A DNA stretch of 13,629 nucleotides from Actinomycetes bacterium (GTDB taxonomy: Bacteria > Actinomycetota > Actinomycetes > Propionibacteriales > Propionibacteriaceae). A program made the translations under genes and the position numbers. This document shows, in pieces, positions 1-6,611 of this stretch. Numbering within the stretch: the first letter of the stretch is position 1; each line of letters begins with the position of its first letter. Under the pieces are notes generated by a model, which saw nothing but the letters and a program-made list of their open reading frames with translations, was not told the DNA's origin and ran no database searches. Where the stretch lies: contig JAEZGC010000113.1 of NCBI GenBank assembly GCA_023437345.1, positions 1 through 13,629 of the forward strand. The letters are read 5' to 3'.

Positions 1-9
1 GCGCTCGAT

Positions 10-38
10 TTCACCCTCGCGCCGGGTTGCTGTAAAGT
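10..38 (+). promoter_or_regulatory. Putative promoter of tRNA-Lys
   Basis: A -35-like TTCACC (10-15) and a -10-like TAAAGT (33-38) are separated by 17 bases. The predicted transcription start, near 45, is a few bases before the mature tRNA at 49. The -35 box matches TTGACA at four of six positions and the -10 box fits the actinobacterial TANNNT pattern. The assignment rests on sequence match and position only. Confidence 0.5.
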
Positions 39-48
39 TCTTGATCGC

Positions 49-121
49 GCGCCGCTAGCTCAACTGGCAGAGCAGCTGGCTCTTAACTAGCGGGTTCGGG
101 GTTCGAGTCCCTGGCGGCGCA
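49..121 (+). tRNA. tRNA-Lys, anticodon CTT
   Basis: The full cloverleaf can be drawn by eye. The acceptor stem is GCGCCGC (49-55) with GCGGCGC (114-120). The D arm is GCTC/GAGC (58-61, 70-73). The anticodon stem is GCTGG/CTAGC (75-79, 87-91), with loop 80-86 and anticodon CTT at 82-84. The T arm is CGGGG/CCCTG (97-101, 109-113) with a TTCGAGT loop. The discriminator base is A121 and CCA is not encoded. The tRNA reads AAG, the main lysine codon in GC-rich genomes. A strong hairpin terminator follows directly. Confidence 0.96.
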
Positions 122-124
122 CGA

Positions 125-163
125 CGAAAGGCCCTCGACCGGGATCCGGTCGGGGGCCTTTCG
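125..163 (+). terminator. Hairpin terminator after tRNA-Lys
   Basis: Bases 125-142 pair with 146-163 to give an 18-bp stem (two G-T pairs near the middle, otherwise Watson-Crick) around a 3-base GAT loop. The ends of the stem contain AAAGG/CCTTT, so the descending arm carries a TTT run, although no long T tract follows. It starts four bases after the tRNA and probably ends its transcript. The near symmetry could also stop transcripts from the minus-strand DUF3618 gene ending at 262. Confidence 0.85.
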
Positions 164-261
164 CTGTGCGACCTGCCGGCTGCGGGTCCAACTGTCCGCG
201 ACGTAGCGACGACCGCCCGAGCCGCACCAGATAACCAGCTCCCACCAGGGGTTCCGCAAGC

Positions 262-552
262 TCAGCGGCGGACTATCGAGCGCAGCACGGCCACGAACGC
301 GACAGCCCCCGCGACGGCGGCGCCGGCCAGAGCGGTGCGGGTCAGGTTGAGGCTGCCGTCCGGCTCGACGAGCTGCGCCCGCAACGCGCGCACCTTGTCA
401 CCGGCCCGCCCGCGGGCCTCAGCCACCGTCCGGTGCACTATCGCTTTCGGGTGGACCTCGTTGATCAGGCTCGACAGGCCCTCGGCCAGACGCGTCCGGG
501 CAGCGTCGAGTTCAGCTTCGATCTCGGCCTTGGTGCGTACCGCGTCAGCCAT
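262..552 (-). CDS. DUF3618-family small membrane protein
   Basis: This 96-residue protein has the DUF3618 N-terminal signature: an acidic/basic helix (residues about 7-31) with alternating Glu and Arg, of the type TKAEIEAELDAARTRLAEGL, followed by HPK and a second amphipathic helix. One hydrophobic segment (about 74-91) and a basic RSIVRR tail indicate a single membrane helix at the C-terminus, with the helical part most likely facing the cytoplasm. The ATG start at 552 is supported by a GGAGGA ribosome site four bases upstream (557-562). The gene is divergent from the bcp-type peroxiredoxin at 657. I recall the same pairing in mycobacteria (Rv2520c next to bcp Rv2521), which suggests an old neighbourhood. 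Function is unknown; membrane or envelope association is all that can be inferred. Confidence 0.85.
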   Translation of the reverse strand: MADAVRTKAEIEAELDAARTRLAEGLSSLINEVHPKAIVHRTVAEARGRAGDKVRALRAQLVEPDGSLNLTRTALAGAAVAGAVAFVAVLRSIVRR

Positions 553-582
553 GGTGTCCTCCGGTAAGGGTGCCTTGGAGAA

Positions 583-588
583 ACACTA
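583..588 (-). promoter_or_regulatory. Putative -10 of the DUF3618 gene
   Basis: On the minus strand TAGTGT fits TANNNT and would start a transcript near 576, leaving a short leader that contains the GGAGGA ribosome site. No convincing -35 is visible. This is a weak call based on position. Confidence 0.3.
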
Positions 589-644
589 TGCCAGCGGCTC
601 CCCAACCGCAGCCGCACTGCCGACGGTCACTCCCCGGGCTGGCC

Positions 645-650
645 TAGAGT
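645..650 (+). promoter_or_regulatory. -10 box of bcp, leaderless start
   Basis: TAGAGT lies six bases before the ATG at 657 and there is no Shine-Dalgarno. Transcription from this box would begin at or next to the A of the start codon, giving a leaderless mRNA. The same box-to-start arrangement recurs at four other genes in this window, which strengthens the call. Confidence 0.6.
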
Positions 651-656
651 TGAGCC

Positions 657-1133
657 ATGGCCCAACTGACTCCCGGCGACACTGCCCCCGCCTTCACCCT
701 GCTCGATGCCGACGAGAAGCCGGTGTCGTTGTCGGACTTCGCCGGCGGACGGGTCATCGTCTACTTCTTCCCGGCCGCGCTCACCCCCGGCTGCACCACG
801 CAGGCCGTCGACTTCGACGCCGCGCTGAGCGATCTGGCCGGCGCCGGCTACCGCGTGGTCGGCATCTCGCCCGACTCCCCCGAGAAGCTCGCCCGCTTCC
901 GCGAGCAGGCCGAGCTGAGCTTCACGCTGCTGGCCGACCCCGACAAGGCCACCCTCCGCGCCTACGAGGCATACGGCACGAAGGTGCTCTACGGCAAGCA
1001 GATCGAGGGCGTGATCCGGTCCACCTTCGTGATCGACGTGGACGATGCCGGCACCGGCACCGTCGCGGTGGCGCAGTACAACGTCAGGGCCGCGGGCCAC
1101 GTCGCCAAGCTGCGCCGCGAGCTCGGGGTCTGA
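657..1133 (+). CDS. bcp: Thioredoxin-dependent peroxiredoxin, Bcp/PrxQ type
   Basis: At 158 residues this is the usual Bcp/PrxQ length. The N-terminal motif GDTAPAFTL and the active site TPGCTTQA give peroxidatic Cys46, with Thr43 and Pro44 in the TPGCT loop. The conserved Arg is in VIRSTFVID (about residues 113-121). The family reduces hydrogen and alkyl peroxides in the cytoplasm. Most PrxQ proteins have a resolving Cys five residues after the peroxidatic one. Here that position is Val51 and there is no other cysteine, so this is a 1-Cys form that must be recycled by an external thiol or thioredoxin. The start is set by a -10 box six bases upstream. The next gene begins 153 bases later and need not be cotranscribed. 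Family assignment is firm; the electron donor is unknown. Confidence 0.95.
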   Translation: MAQLTPGDTAPAFTLLDADEKPVSLSDFAGGRVIVYFFPAALTPGCTTQAVDFDAALSDLAGAGYRVVGISPDSPEKLARFREQAELSFTLLADPDKATLRAYEAYGTKVLYGKQIEGVIRSTFVIDVDDAGTGTVAVAQYNVRAAGHVAKLRRELGV

Positions 1134-1254
1134 GCCCGCAGCTCCACCTCGTACCCGCCGTTGGAAGCAGCGTCATGCGGCACGCGAAGGACCCGCTGAC
1201 GAGGCACCACCCGACCCCGGACCCCCGCCCCGCCGTGCGCAACCAGCCGGCGGC

Positions 1255-1281
1255 TACCGTGGGAGCACCGACGGCGGGGAG
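1255..1281 (+). promoter_or_regulatory. Putative -10 and ribosome site of the glycoside hydrolase gene
   Basis: TACCGT (1255-1260) fits the -10 pattern. GGGGAG (1276-1281) is a good Shine-Dalgarno five bases before the ATG at 1287, and it decides the start codon. The promoter half is speculative because no -35 is obvious; the ribosome site is solid. Confidence 0.5.
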
Positions 1282-1286
1282 TCACC

Positions 1287-3977
1287 ATGGCCAGCATCGA
1301 GAATCGCCGCACCGAACCGGACCGGGATCGCGGGCCCGAGGGCGAGCGCGTGACAGGGCTCGCGGCGGACGGAGCCTGGCGGTTGTGGGGCCCGTACCAG
1401 TCCGGACGCGAGTGGGGCACGGTCCGGGAGGATTACTCACCCGACGGCGACGCCTGGAACTACCTGCCCTTCGACCAGGCACACCGGCGCGCATACCGCT
1501 GGGGGGAGGACGGCATCGGCGGCCTGTGCGATGGCCACGGCTTCCTGCACCTCGCGGTGGCGTTCTGGAACGGTAACGACGACCGGCTCAAGGAGCGGTG
1601 GTTCGGCCTGACCAACGAGCAGGGGAACCACGGCGAGGACGTCAAGGAGTACTGGTGGGCACTGGACGCGACGCCGACGCATTCCTGGGGGCAACTGCTC
1701 TACCGCTACCCGCAGCGGGCGTTTCCCTACGCCGCCCTTCTCGAGGAGAACGCCCGCCGCGGCCGTGACGTGCCCGAGTTCGAGCTGGGCGACACCGGCG
1801 TGCTCGACGAGGATCGGTTCTTCGACGTCACCATCACCCACGCGAAGGCAGCGACCGACGACATCGTGCTGAGCGTGACAGCGGTGAATCGCGGGCCCGA
1901 CCCTGCGCCGCTGCACCTCGTCCCACAGCTCTGGTTCCGGAACACCTGGGCCTGGGGACGCGATGACCGCCGGCCGGAGATTCGCCTTGTCGACGCCGGC
2001 GACAACCGGCTCACCGCCGCCGCCCACCACGGCTTCCTCGGCGACTACATCCTGACCGCGGAGGGCTCCCCGCGGGCGCTGTTCTGTGACAACGAGACCA
2101 ACGCCGAGGCGATCTTCGGCGATGGCGCCCGGAACGCCTCGCGCTACCCCGTCGACGCTGTGGACGCAGCAGTGGTGCACGGGGACGACTCAGGGATCAA
2201 CCCGGCGGCGACGGGGACGAAGCTCGGGCTCCAGTACAGCTTCGACGAGATTGCGCCCGGCGCGAGCGTCACCGTCACCCTCCGGCTGCGGGCCGCTGCC
2301 CACCAGGGCGACCCGCTCGCCGACGTCCAGGCGGTGCTGGCCGCCCGGGCAGCCGAGGCTGACCTCTTCTACAGCGGGGTGATCCCAGCAGGCGCCAGCG
2401 GCGACGATGCGCTGATCGCGCGCCGGGCCTTCGCCGGATTGTTGTGGGGCAAGCAGATCTACCGCTACGCCGTCGGGGAATGGCTCGACGGTGACCCCGC
2501 GCAACCCGAGCCCCCCAGACAGCGCCGTGCCCGCGAGCCGCGTGCGCGCAACACAGCCTGGACCCACCTTGAACTGGCCGACGTCATCTCGATGCCTGAC
2601 GACTGGGAGTACCCGTGGTTCGCTGCGTGGGACCTCGCCTTCCACGCAGTGACCCTGGCGCACATCGACCCGGAGTTCGCCAAGGACCAATTGCTGTTGC
2701 TGTGCCGGGAATGGGCAATGCACCCCTCGGGGCAGCTGCCGGCGTACGAGTGGACCTTCTCCGACGTCAATCCGCCGGTGCAGGCGTGGGCGACCTGGCT
2801 GGTCTACCAGATCGACGGTGCCCGGGACCGGGTCTTCCTGAGCCGGATGGTGAGCAAGCTGCTGATCAACATGGGCTGGTGGACCAACATCAAGGACCCC
2901 AGCGGCACCGACCTGTTCGGCGGCGGCTTCCTCGGGATGGACAACATCTCGGTCCTCGACAGGTCACGCGACGTCCCGGCCGGCTACCACCTTGAGCAAT
3001 CGGACGCGACAAGCTGGGTGGCCTTCGCCTTCCTCTGCCTGCTGCGCAGCGCTCAGGAGTTGGCGCGCCACGACGACGGCTGGAGTGAACTGCCGACCAC
3101 CTTCCTTGAGAGATTCCTGTCGATCGCCGACTCACTCGACGTGTTCGGCACGGCCGGGACGAACCTGTGGGACGAGGAGGACGGGTTCTACTACGACGTC
3201 CTCGTCGACGTCACCGGGGAGTCGACTCCGGTCCGGGTCCGTTCCTACGTCGGCCTGATCCCGCTGCTCGGCGTGGCCCTCACGCCGGACTGGGTGCCGG
3301 AGCTCCACGGGTACGTGGAGCGGCGTGGCTGGCTGGTTCAGAACCGGGCTGACCTCCTCGATCGGCGCGTCGTGATCCCCGCCGATGCCGAGTACGCCGG
3401 CGCCCTGACCCTCGTTCCGCCCGAGCGCTATTTGCGAATCCTTGCCCGCGTGCTGGACGAGAACGAGTTCCTCTCTCCCCACGGGGTGCGCTCGCTGTCC
3501 GCCGCCTACCGCAACCTGGCCAAGCTCCGGATCGGGCTGAGCGAGTTCACCATCGGCTACCTACCGGCCGAGTCGGACAGTCCGCTCTACGGCGGTAACT
3601 CAAACTGGCGGGGGCCGGTCTGGCTGCCGATCAACGTGCTGCTCATCGAGGCCCTGAGGACCTATGCCGACGGGGCCGGCAGGCAGGCACAGATCGAGTT
3701 CCCCACCGGGTCGGGCCGCCTGATCAGCCTGGACGAGGCGGCAGACGAGCTCACCGAACGCGTCATCGGGTTGTTCCGCCCCGGCGCGGACGGCCGGCGA
3801 CCCAGCCAGCCCGCCGACCACCCCCGCGGTCCGCTGTGGGATGCCCACCCGACGTTCTGCGAGTACTTCAACGGCGACACCGGGGCAGGGCTGGGAGCCT
3901 CGCACCAGACCGGCTGGTCGGCCCTTGTCGCCCACCTGATCTGCAGTCGCCGGCCGCACGAAGGCGGGAGCCCATGA
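1287..3977 (+). CDS. GH63 / MGH1-like glycoside hydrolase (putative glucosidase), cytoplasmic
   Basis: This 896-residue protein has no signal peptide or membrane segment. The first part (about 30-340) is rich in aromatic and beta-type sequence and resembles the N-terminal sandwich of large GH63-like proteins. The rest is an (alpha/alpha)6-barrel type domain. Barrel motifs are WFAAWD with probable acid Asp449, GQLPAYEW (482-489) followed by NPP (495-497), NWRGPVW (773-779), and FCEYFNGDTG near the end, where Glu859 is the probable base. The GH63 clan includes processing glucosidases and the mannosylglycerate and glucosylglycerate hydrolases; those small hydrolases are about half this length. 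I infer hydrolysis of a glucoside or a compatible-solute-like substrate, but the substrate cannot be read. A basic stretch RQRRAREPRARN (about 412-423) lies between the two parts and looks like a linker. The gene stands alone and ends one base from a convergent tRNA-Leu gene. The family is likely; the activity is uncertain. Confidence 0.85.
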   Translation: MASIENRRTEPDRDRGPEGERVTGLAADGAWRLWGPYQSGREWGTVREDYSPDGDAWNYLPFDQAHRRAYRWGEDGIGGLCDGHGFLHLAVAFWNGNDDRLKERWFGLTNEQGNHGEDVKEYWWALDATPTHSWGQLLYRYPQRAFPYAALLEENARRGRDVPEFELGDTGVLDEDRFFDVTITHAKAATDDIVLSVTAVNRGPDPAPLHLVPQLWFRNTWAWGRDDRRPEIRLVDAGDNRLTAAAHHGFLGDYILTAEGSPRALFCDNETNAEAIFGDGARNASRYPVDAVDAAVVHGDDSGINPAATGTKLGLQYSFDEIAPGASVTVTLRLRAAAHQGDPLADVQAVLAARAAEADLFYSGVIPAGASGDDALIARRAFAGLLWGKQIYRYAVGEWLDGDPAQPEPPRQRRAREPRARNTAWTHLELADVISMPDDWEYPWFAAWDLAFHAVTLAHIDPEFAKDQLLLLCREWAMHPSGQLPAYEWTFSDVNPPVQAWATWLVYQIDGARDRVFLSRMVSKLLINMGWWTNIKDPSGTDLFGGGFLGMDNISVLDRSRDVPAGYHLEQSDATSWVAFAFLCLLRSAQELARHDDGWSELPTTFLERFLSIADSLDVFGTAGTNLWDEEDGFYYDVLVDVTGESTPVRVRSYVGLIPLLGVALTPDWVPELHGYVERRGWLVQNRADLLDRRVVIPADAEYAGALTLVPPERYLRILARVLDENEFLSPHGVRSLSAAYRNLAKLRIGLSEFTIGYLPAESDSPLYGGNSNWRGPVWLPINVLLIEALRTYADGAGRQAQIEFPTGSGRLISLDEAADELTERVIGLFRPGADGRRPSQPADHPRGPLWDAHPTFCEYFNGDTGAGLGASHQTGWSALVAHLICSRRPHEGGSP

Positions 3978-3978
3978 G

Positions 3979-4060
3979 TACCGGAGAAGGGACTTGAACC
4001 CTCACGCCCGAAGGCACAGGAACCTAAATCCTGCGTGTCTGCCAGTTCCACCACTCCGGT
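3979..4060 (-). tRNA. tRNA-Leu, anticodon TAG
   Basis: This is an 82-base class II tRNA with a long variable arm. The acceptor stem ACCGGAG (4060-4054) pairs with CTCCGGT (3986-3980), and the discriminator is A at 3979. The anticodon stem CAGGA/TCCTG encloses loop TTTAGGT with anticodon TAG (4026-4024). The T loop is GGTTCAAGTCC-like. CCA is not encoded. It reads CTA and possibly other CUN codons. Its 3' end is one base from the stop codon of the plus-strand glycoside hydrolase gene, and no terminator separates them. Confidence 0.95.
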
Positions 4061-4074
4061 CGGCAACCTGGCCG

Positions 4075-4080
4075 ATCCTA
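4075..4080 (-). promoter_or_regulatory. Putative -10 of tRNA-Leu
   Basis: TAGGAT on the minus strand lies 14 bases before the mature 5' end of tRNA-Leu, a fitting distance for a short precursor leader. The -35 region is GC-rich and not convincing. The stretch 4061-4122 would hold both this promoter and that of the divergent gene at 4123. Confidence 0.35.
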
Positions 4081-4110
4081 CTGCCCAGCCCGCCCCGACA
4101 CGATCCCGGC

Positions 4111-4116
4111 TAGCCT
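4111..4116 (+). promoter_or_regulatory. -10 box of the Ald/CEO-synthase-like gene, leaderless start
   Basis: TAGCCT is followed by six bases and then the ATG at 4123, the same spacing as in front of bcp. No Shine-Dalgarno precedes the ATG, so a leaderless transcript is the simplest reading. Confidence 0.55.
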
Positions 4117-4122
4117 GACCAG

Positions 4123-5292
4123 ATGGTGGTGCAGACTCCGACACGCGACGGCGGCTTGACGCTGGCCGTGATGGCCAACTCCCGCAAGCCCGACGAGCAC
4201 CGGCTGGCGATCGATCCACACCACCTGAACCGGATCCCCGAGGAGCTCCGCCCGCGGGTGTTCCTTGAGGCCGGATACGGTGCCCGCCACGGGTTCAGCG
4301 ACGCCGAGCTGGCCGGCTGGGTGGGTGGCGTCGGCAGCCATGCCGAACTGGTGGAACGCTGCGACATCGTGCTGCAGCCCAAGCCGGTGCCGGCCGACAT
4401 CGCCGAGCTCCGTCCTCACCAGGTGTTCTGGGGCTGGCCGCACTGCGTGCAGGACCGCGACCTCACCCAGCTGGCCATCGACCGCCGGCTCACCCTGATC
4501 GCCTTCGAGGAGATGAACCACTGGAACGCTGACGGGTCCTTCTCGCTGCACGTCTTCCACAAGAACAACGAGTTGGCCGGCTACTCCTCGGTCCTGCACG
4601 CCCTGCAGCTGTCGGGTGCCACCGGCCACTACGGACGCCGGCTGAGCGCGGCAGTGCTGGGCTTCGGGGCCACCGCGCGCGGCGCCGTGACCGCCCTCAC
4701 CGGGCTGGGCGTCACCAGCGTGGACGTGCTGACCCATCGTGACACCGAGGCTGTGGCGGCGCCGATCCACGCCGCCAGGATCGTCCACCTCGACGGCGAC
4801 CTGGTGCTGGCCGACCCTGACGAGACCGACCCCGACCCGCAGCCACAGCCGCTGGTGGCCTTCCTGGCCGGCAAGGACCTGATAGTGAACTGCTCGCGGC
4901 AGAATCCACTCGAGCCGGTCGTCTTCCTCACCGAGGACGACCTGCCGGCCCTCGCGCCCGGCACCCTGATCGTCGACGTCGCCTGCGACACCGGCATGGG
5001 GTTCAGCTGGGCGCGTCCCACCAGCTTCCGGGAGCCGCTGCTGGAACTGGGCGACCGGCTGTCGTACTACGCGGTCGACCACAGCCCCTCCTACCTGTGG
5101 GCCTCGGCCACCTGGGAGAACAGCAAGGCGCTGCTGCCGTTCCTGGAACCGGTGCTGGCCGGGCCGGAAGGCTGGGACGCCGATCCGGTGATCGCCAGGG
5201 CCATCGAGATCCGCGACGGCGTGGTGCAGAACCCGGCGATCCTCGACTTCCAGGGCCGCGCACCCGACTATCCGCACGACCCGAGCCCCTAG
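4123..5292 (+). CDS. Alanine dehydrogenase / N5-(carboxyethyl)ornithine synthase family enzyme
   Basis: This 389-residue NAD(P)-dependent dehydrogenase has the alanine-dehydrogenase fold. The N-terminal part shows EHRLAI (Arg27), LQPKPV (Lys87) and GWPHC (His107), matching the pyruvate-binding Arg, Lys and His of alanine dehydrogenase. A Rossmann loop GFGATARG (180-187) follows, and the C-terminal half carries DVACDTGMGFS (285-295). GW-x-H, AGYSSVLHAL (152-161) and the DHSPSYLW region (319-326) look closer to lactococcal carboxyethylornithine synthase than to true alanine dehydrogenase. It probably joins a keto acid to an amino acid or catalyses a related reductive amination or opine reaction; substrates are not readable. 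An acidic, Pro-rich stretch (230-243) looks like a loop insert. The ATG start follows a -10 box by six bases. Its stop overlaps that of convergent dinB. Confidence 0.8.
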   Translation: MVVQTPTRDGGLTLAVMANSRKPDEHRLAIDPHHLNRIPEELRPRVFLEAGYGARHGFSDAELAGWVGGVGSHAELVERCDIVLQPKPVPADIAELRPHQVFWGWPHCVQDRDLTQLAIDRRLTLIAFEEMNHWNADGSFSLHVFHKNNELAGYSSVLHALQLSGATGHYGRRLSAAVLGFGATARGAVTALTGLGVTSVDVLTHRDTEAVAAPIHAARIVHLDGDLVLADPDETDPDPQPQPLVAFLAGKDLIVNCSRQNPLEPVVFLTEDDLPALAPGTLIVDVACDTGMGFSWARPTSFREPLLELGDRLSYYAVDHSPSYLWASATWENSKALLPFLEPVLAGPEGWDADPVIARAIEIRDGVVQNPAILDFQGRAPDYPHDPSP

Positions 5293-6605
5293 TCGGCGGT
5301 GCCGGACGGGGCCGCAGCGGTCAGGTCGGGGTCGTCGACGGCGAAGCTGCGCACCGGGCCGGGGCCGGACGTCGCGGTCTCGAACCTGACCGTGACCACG
5401 CCGTGCCCGCTGCCCCACACCCAGCCGGGGCCGAACTCGCGGTGGACGACGTCGCTGCCGGGAGACCAGCCCGCCGGGCGGCGGGTGTACAGGGACCCCG
5501 CCTCCTCGACCACCAGGGCGGGTGAGTCTGCAGCGAGGTCGAACAGCGGCTCCTGGGCTACCTCCACCAGCCCGGAAACCCCCACGCCCAACAGCCGGAC
5601 TCCGGCGCTGGTGTCCAGGCCCTCCACCAGCCCGCGGGCCACCTGGGCCACCACCTCCGGACGGTCTGTGGCGCCGTTCAGCGTCCGCGAACGGCTGATC
5701 GATGAGAAGTCGGGCCAGCGCACCTTCACGGTGACGGTGCGGGCGAACAGCCCCGCCTTCGCCAGCCGTTCGGCGACCAGCCCCGCGTGCCGTGCGGCGA
5801 TCCGTCCCAGCACCGCCGGGTCGGCGATGTCACGCTCGAAGGTGTCCTCCACCGAGATCGACTTGGTCTCCCGGTCCGGCTCGACGGCGCGGTCGTCGAT
5901 GCCGCGGGCAAGGTTGTACAGCGTCTCGCCGGCTGACCTGCCGAGTTCGCGGACGAGTTCGGCGGCCGACAGCGCCTGCAGGTCGCTGACCCTGGCCACC
6001 CCGAGCCGGGCGAGCCGTTCCATGGTGGCCGGGCCGACGCCGGGGATCGCGCGGGCGGGCAGTCCGGCGATGGTCGCCACCTCCTCCCCCGGCGGCACCA
6101 GCCGGACGCCGTCCGGCTTGGCCAGCTCGCTGGCGACCTTCGCCATGAACTTCGACGACCCGAGACCGACGGACGCGGTAAGCCCGCCGGTGCGCTGCGC
6201 CACCTGCTCCCGCAGCCCGGCGGCTACGGCGAGCAGGTGGTCGGGTTCCAGCGACAGGTCCGGGTCGGCGGCCAGGTCGACGAAGGCCTCGTCGAGGCTG
6301 AGCGCCTCGACCAGCGGGGACACCTCGTGCAGCAGCCCCATCACGATCCGGCTCGCCTCCCGGTACGCGCCGAAGCGTCCCGACAGGAAGGCAGCGTTGG
6401 GACAGCGGCGCCGCGCCTCGTGCATCGGCATCGCCGAGTGGACCCCGAAGCGGCGGGCCTCGTACGACGCCGTCGAGACCACACCGCGCTGGCCCAGTCC
6501 GCCGACGATCACCGGCTTGCCGCGCAGCGAGGGCTTGTCGCGCTGCTCGACCGCGGCGAAGAAGGCGTCAAGGTCGAGGTGGAGGATGCTGGCTGTGGCG
6601 CGCAC
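5289..6605 (-). CDS. dinB: DNA polymerase IV (Y-family translesion polymerase)
   Basis: This 438-residue Y-family polymerase has metal-binding DLDAFF (Asp11, steric-gate Phe16), YEARRFGV (48-55) and SLDEAFVD (Asp105, Glu106). The helix-hairpin-helix PGVGPAT lies at about 188-194 and the little-finger domain at about 245-345. A clamp-binding motif QEPLF (351-355) follows, then an extra 80 residues with WSPGSDVVHREFGPGWVWG and VTVRFET. E. coli Pol IV ends at its clamp motif; such a tail is seen in other actinobacterial homologues. It extends DNA past lesions and is error-prone. The start is GTG at 6605, six bases after the dfrA stop, with no clear Shine-Dalgarno, so translational coupling is likely. 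It is the last gene of the rph-to-dinB run, and its stop shares CTAG with the convergent gene. Confidence 0.95.
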   Translation of the reverse strand: MRATASILHLDLDAFFAAVEQRDKPSLRGKPVIVGGLGQRGVVSTASYEARRFGVHSAMPMHEARRRCPNAAFLSGRFGAYREASRIVMGLLHEVSPLVEALSLDEAFVDLAADPDLSLEPDHLLAVAAGLREQVAQRTGGLTASVGLGSSKFMAKVASELAKPDGVRLVPPGEEVATIAGLPARAIPGVGPATMERLARLGVARVSDLQALSAAELVRELGRSAGETLYNLARGIDDRAVEPDRETKSISVEDTFERDIADPAVLGRIAARHAGLVAERLAKAGLFARTVTVKVRWPDFSSISRSRTLNGATDRPEVVAQVARGLVEGLDTSAGVRLLGVGVSGLVEVAQEPLFDLAADSPALVVEEAGSLYTRRPAGWSPGSDVVHREFGPGWVWGSGHGVVTVRFETATSGPGPVRSFAVDDPDLTAAAPSGTAD

Positions 6606-6611
6606 GCCCGG

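Noticed and set aside
164..261. Gene or regulatory RNA between the tRNA-Lys terminator and the DUF3618 stop
   Set aside because: I see no ribosome site with an open frame and no stable structure. It appears to be plain intergenic sequence.
335..1576. 413-codon plus-strand frame overlapping bcp
   Set aside because: It reads bcp in the wrong frame, runs antisense through the DUF3618 gene and into the glycoside hydrolase, and its product is mostly Arg and Pro.
4078..5418. 446-codon minus-strand frame
   Set aside because: Antisense to the Ald/CEO-synthase-like gene. Composition is Arg/Gly/His-rich with no recognisable domain.
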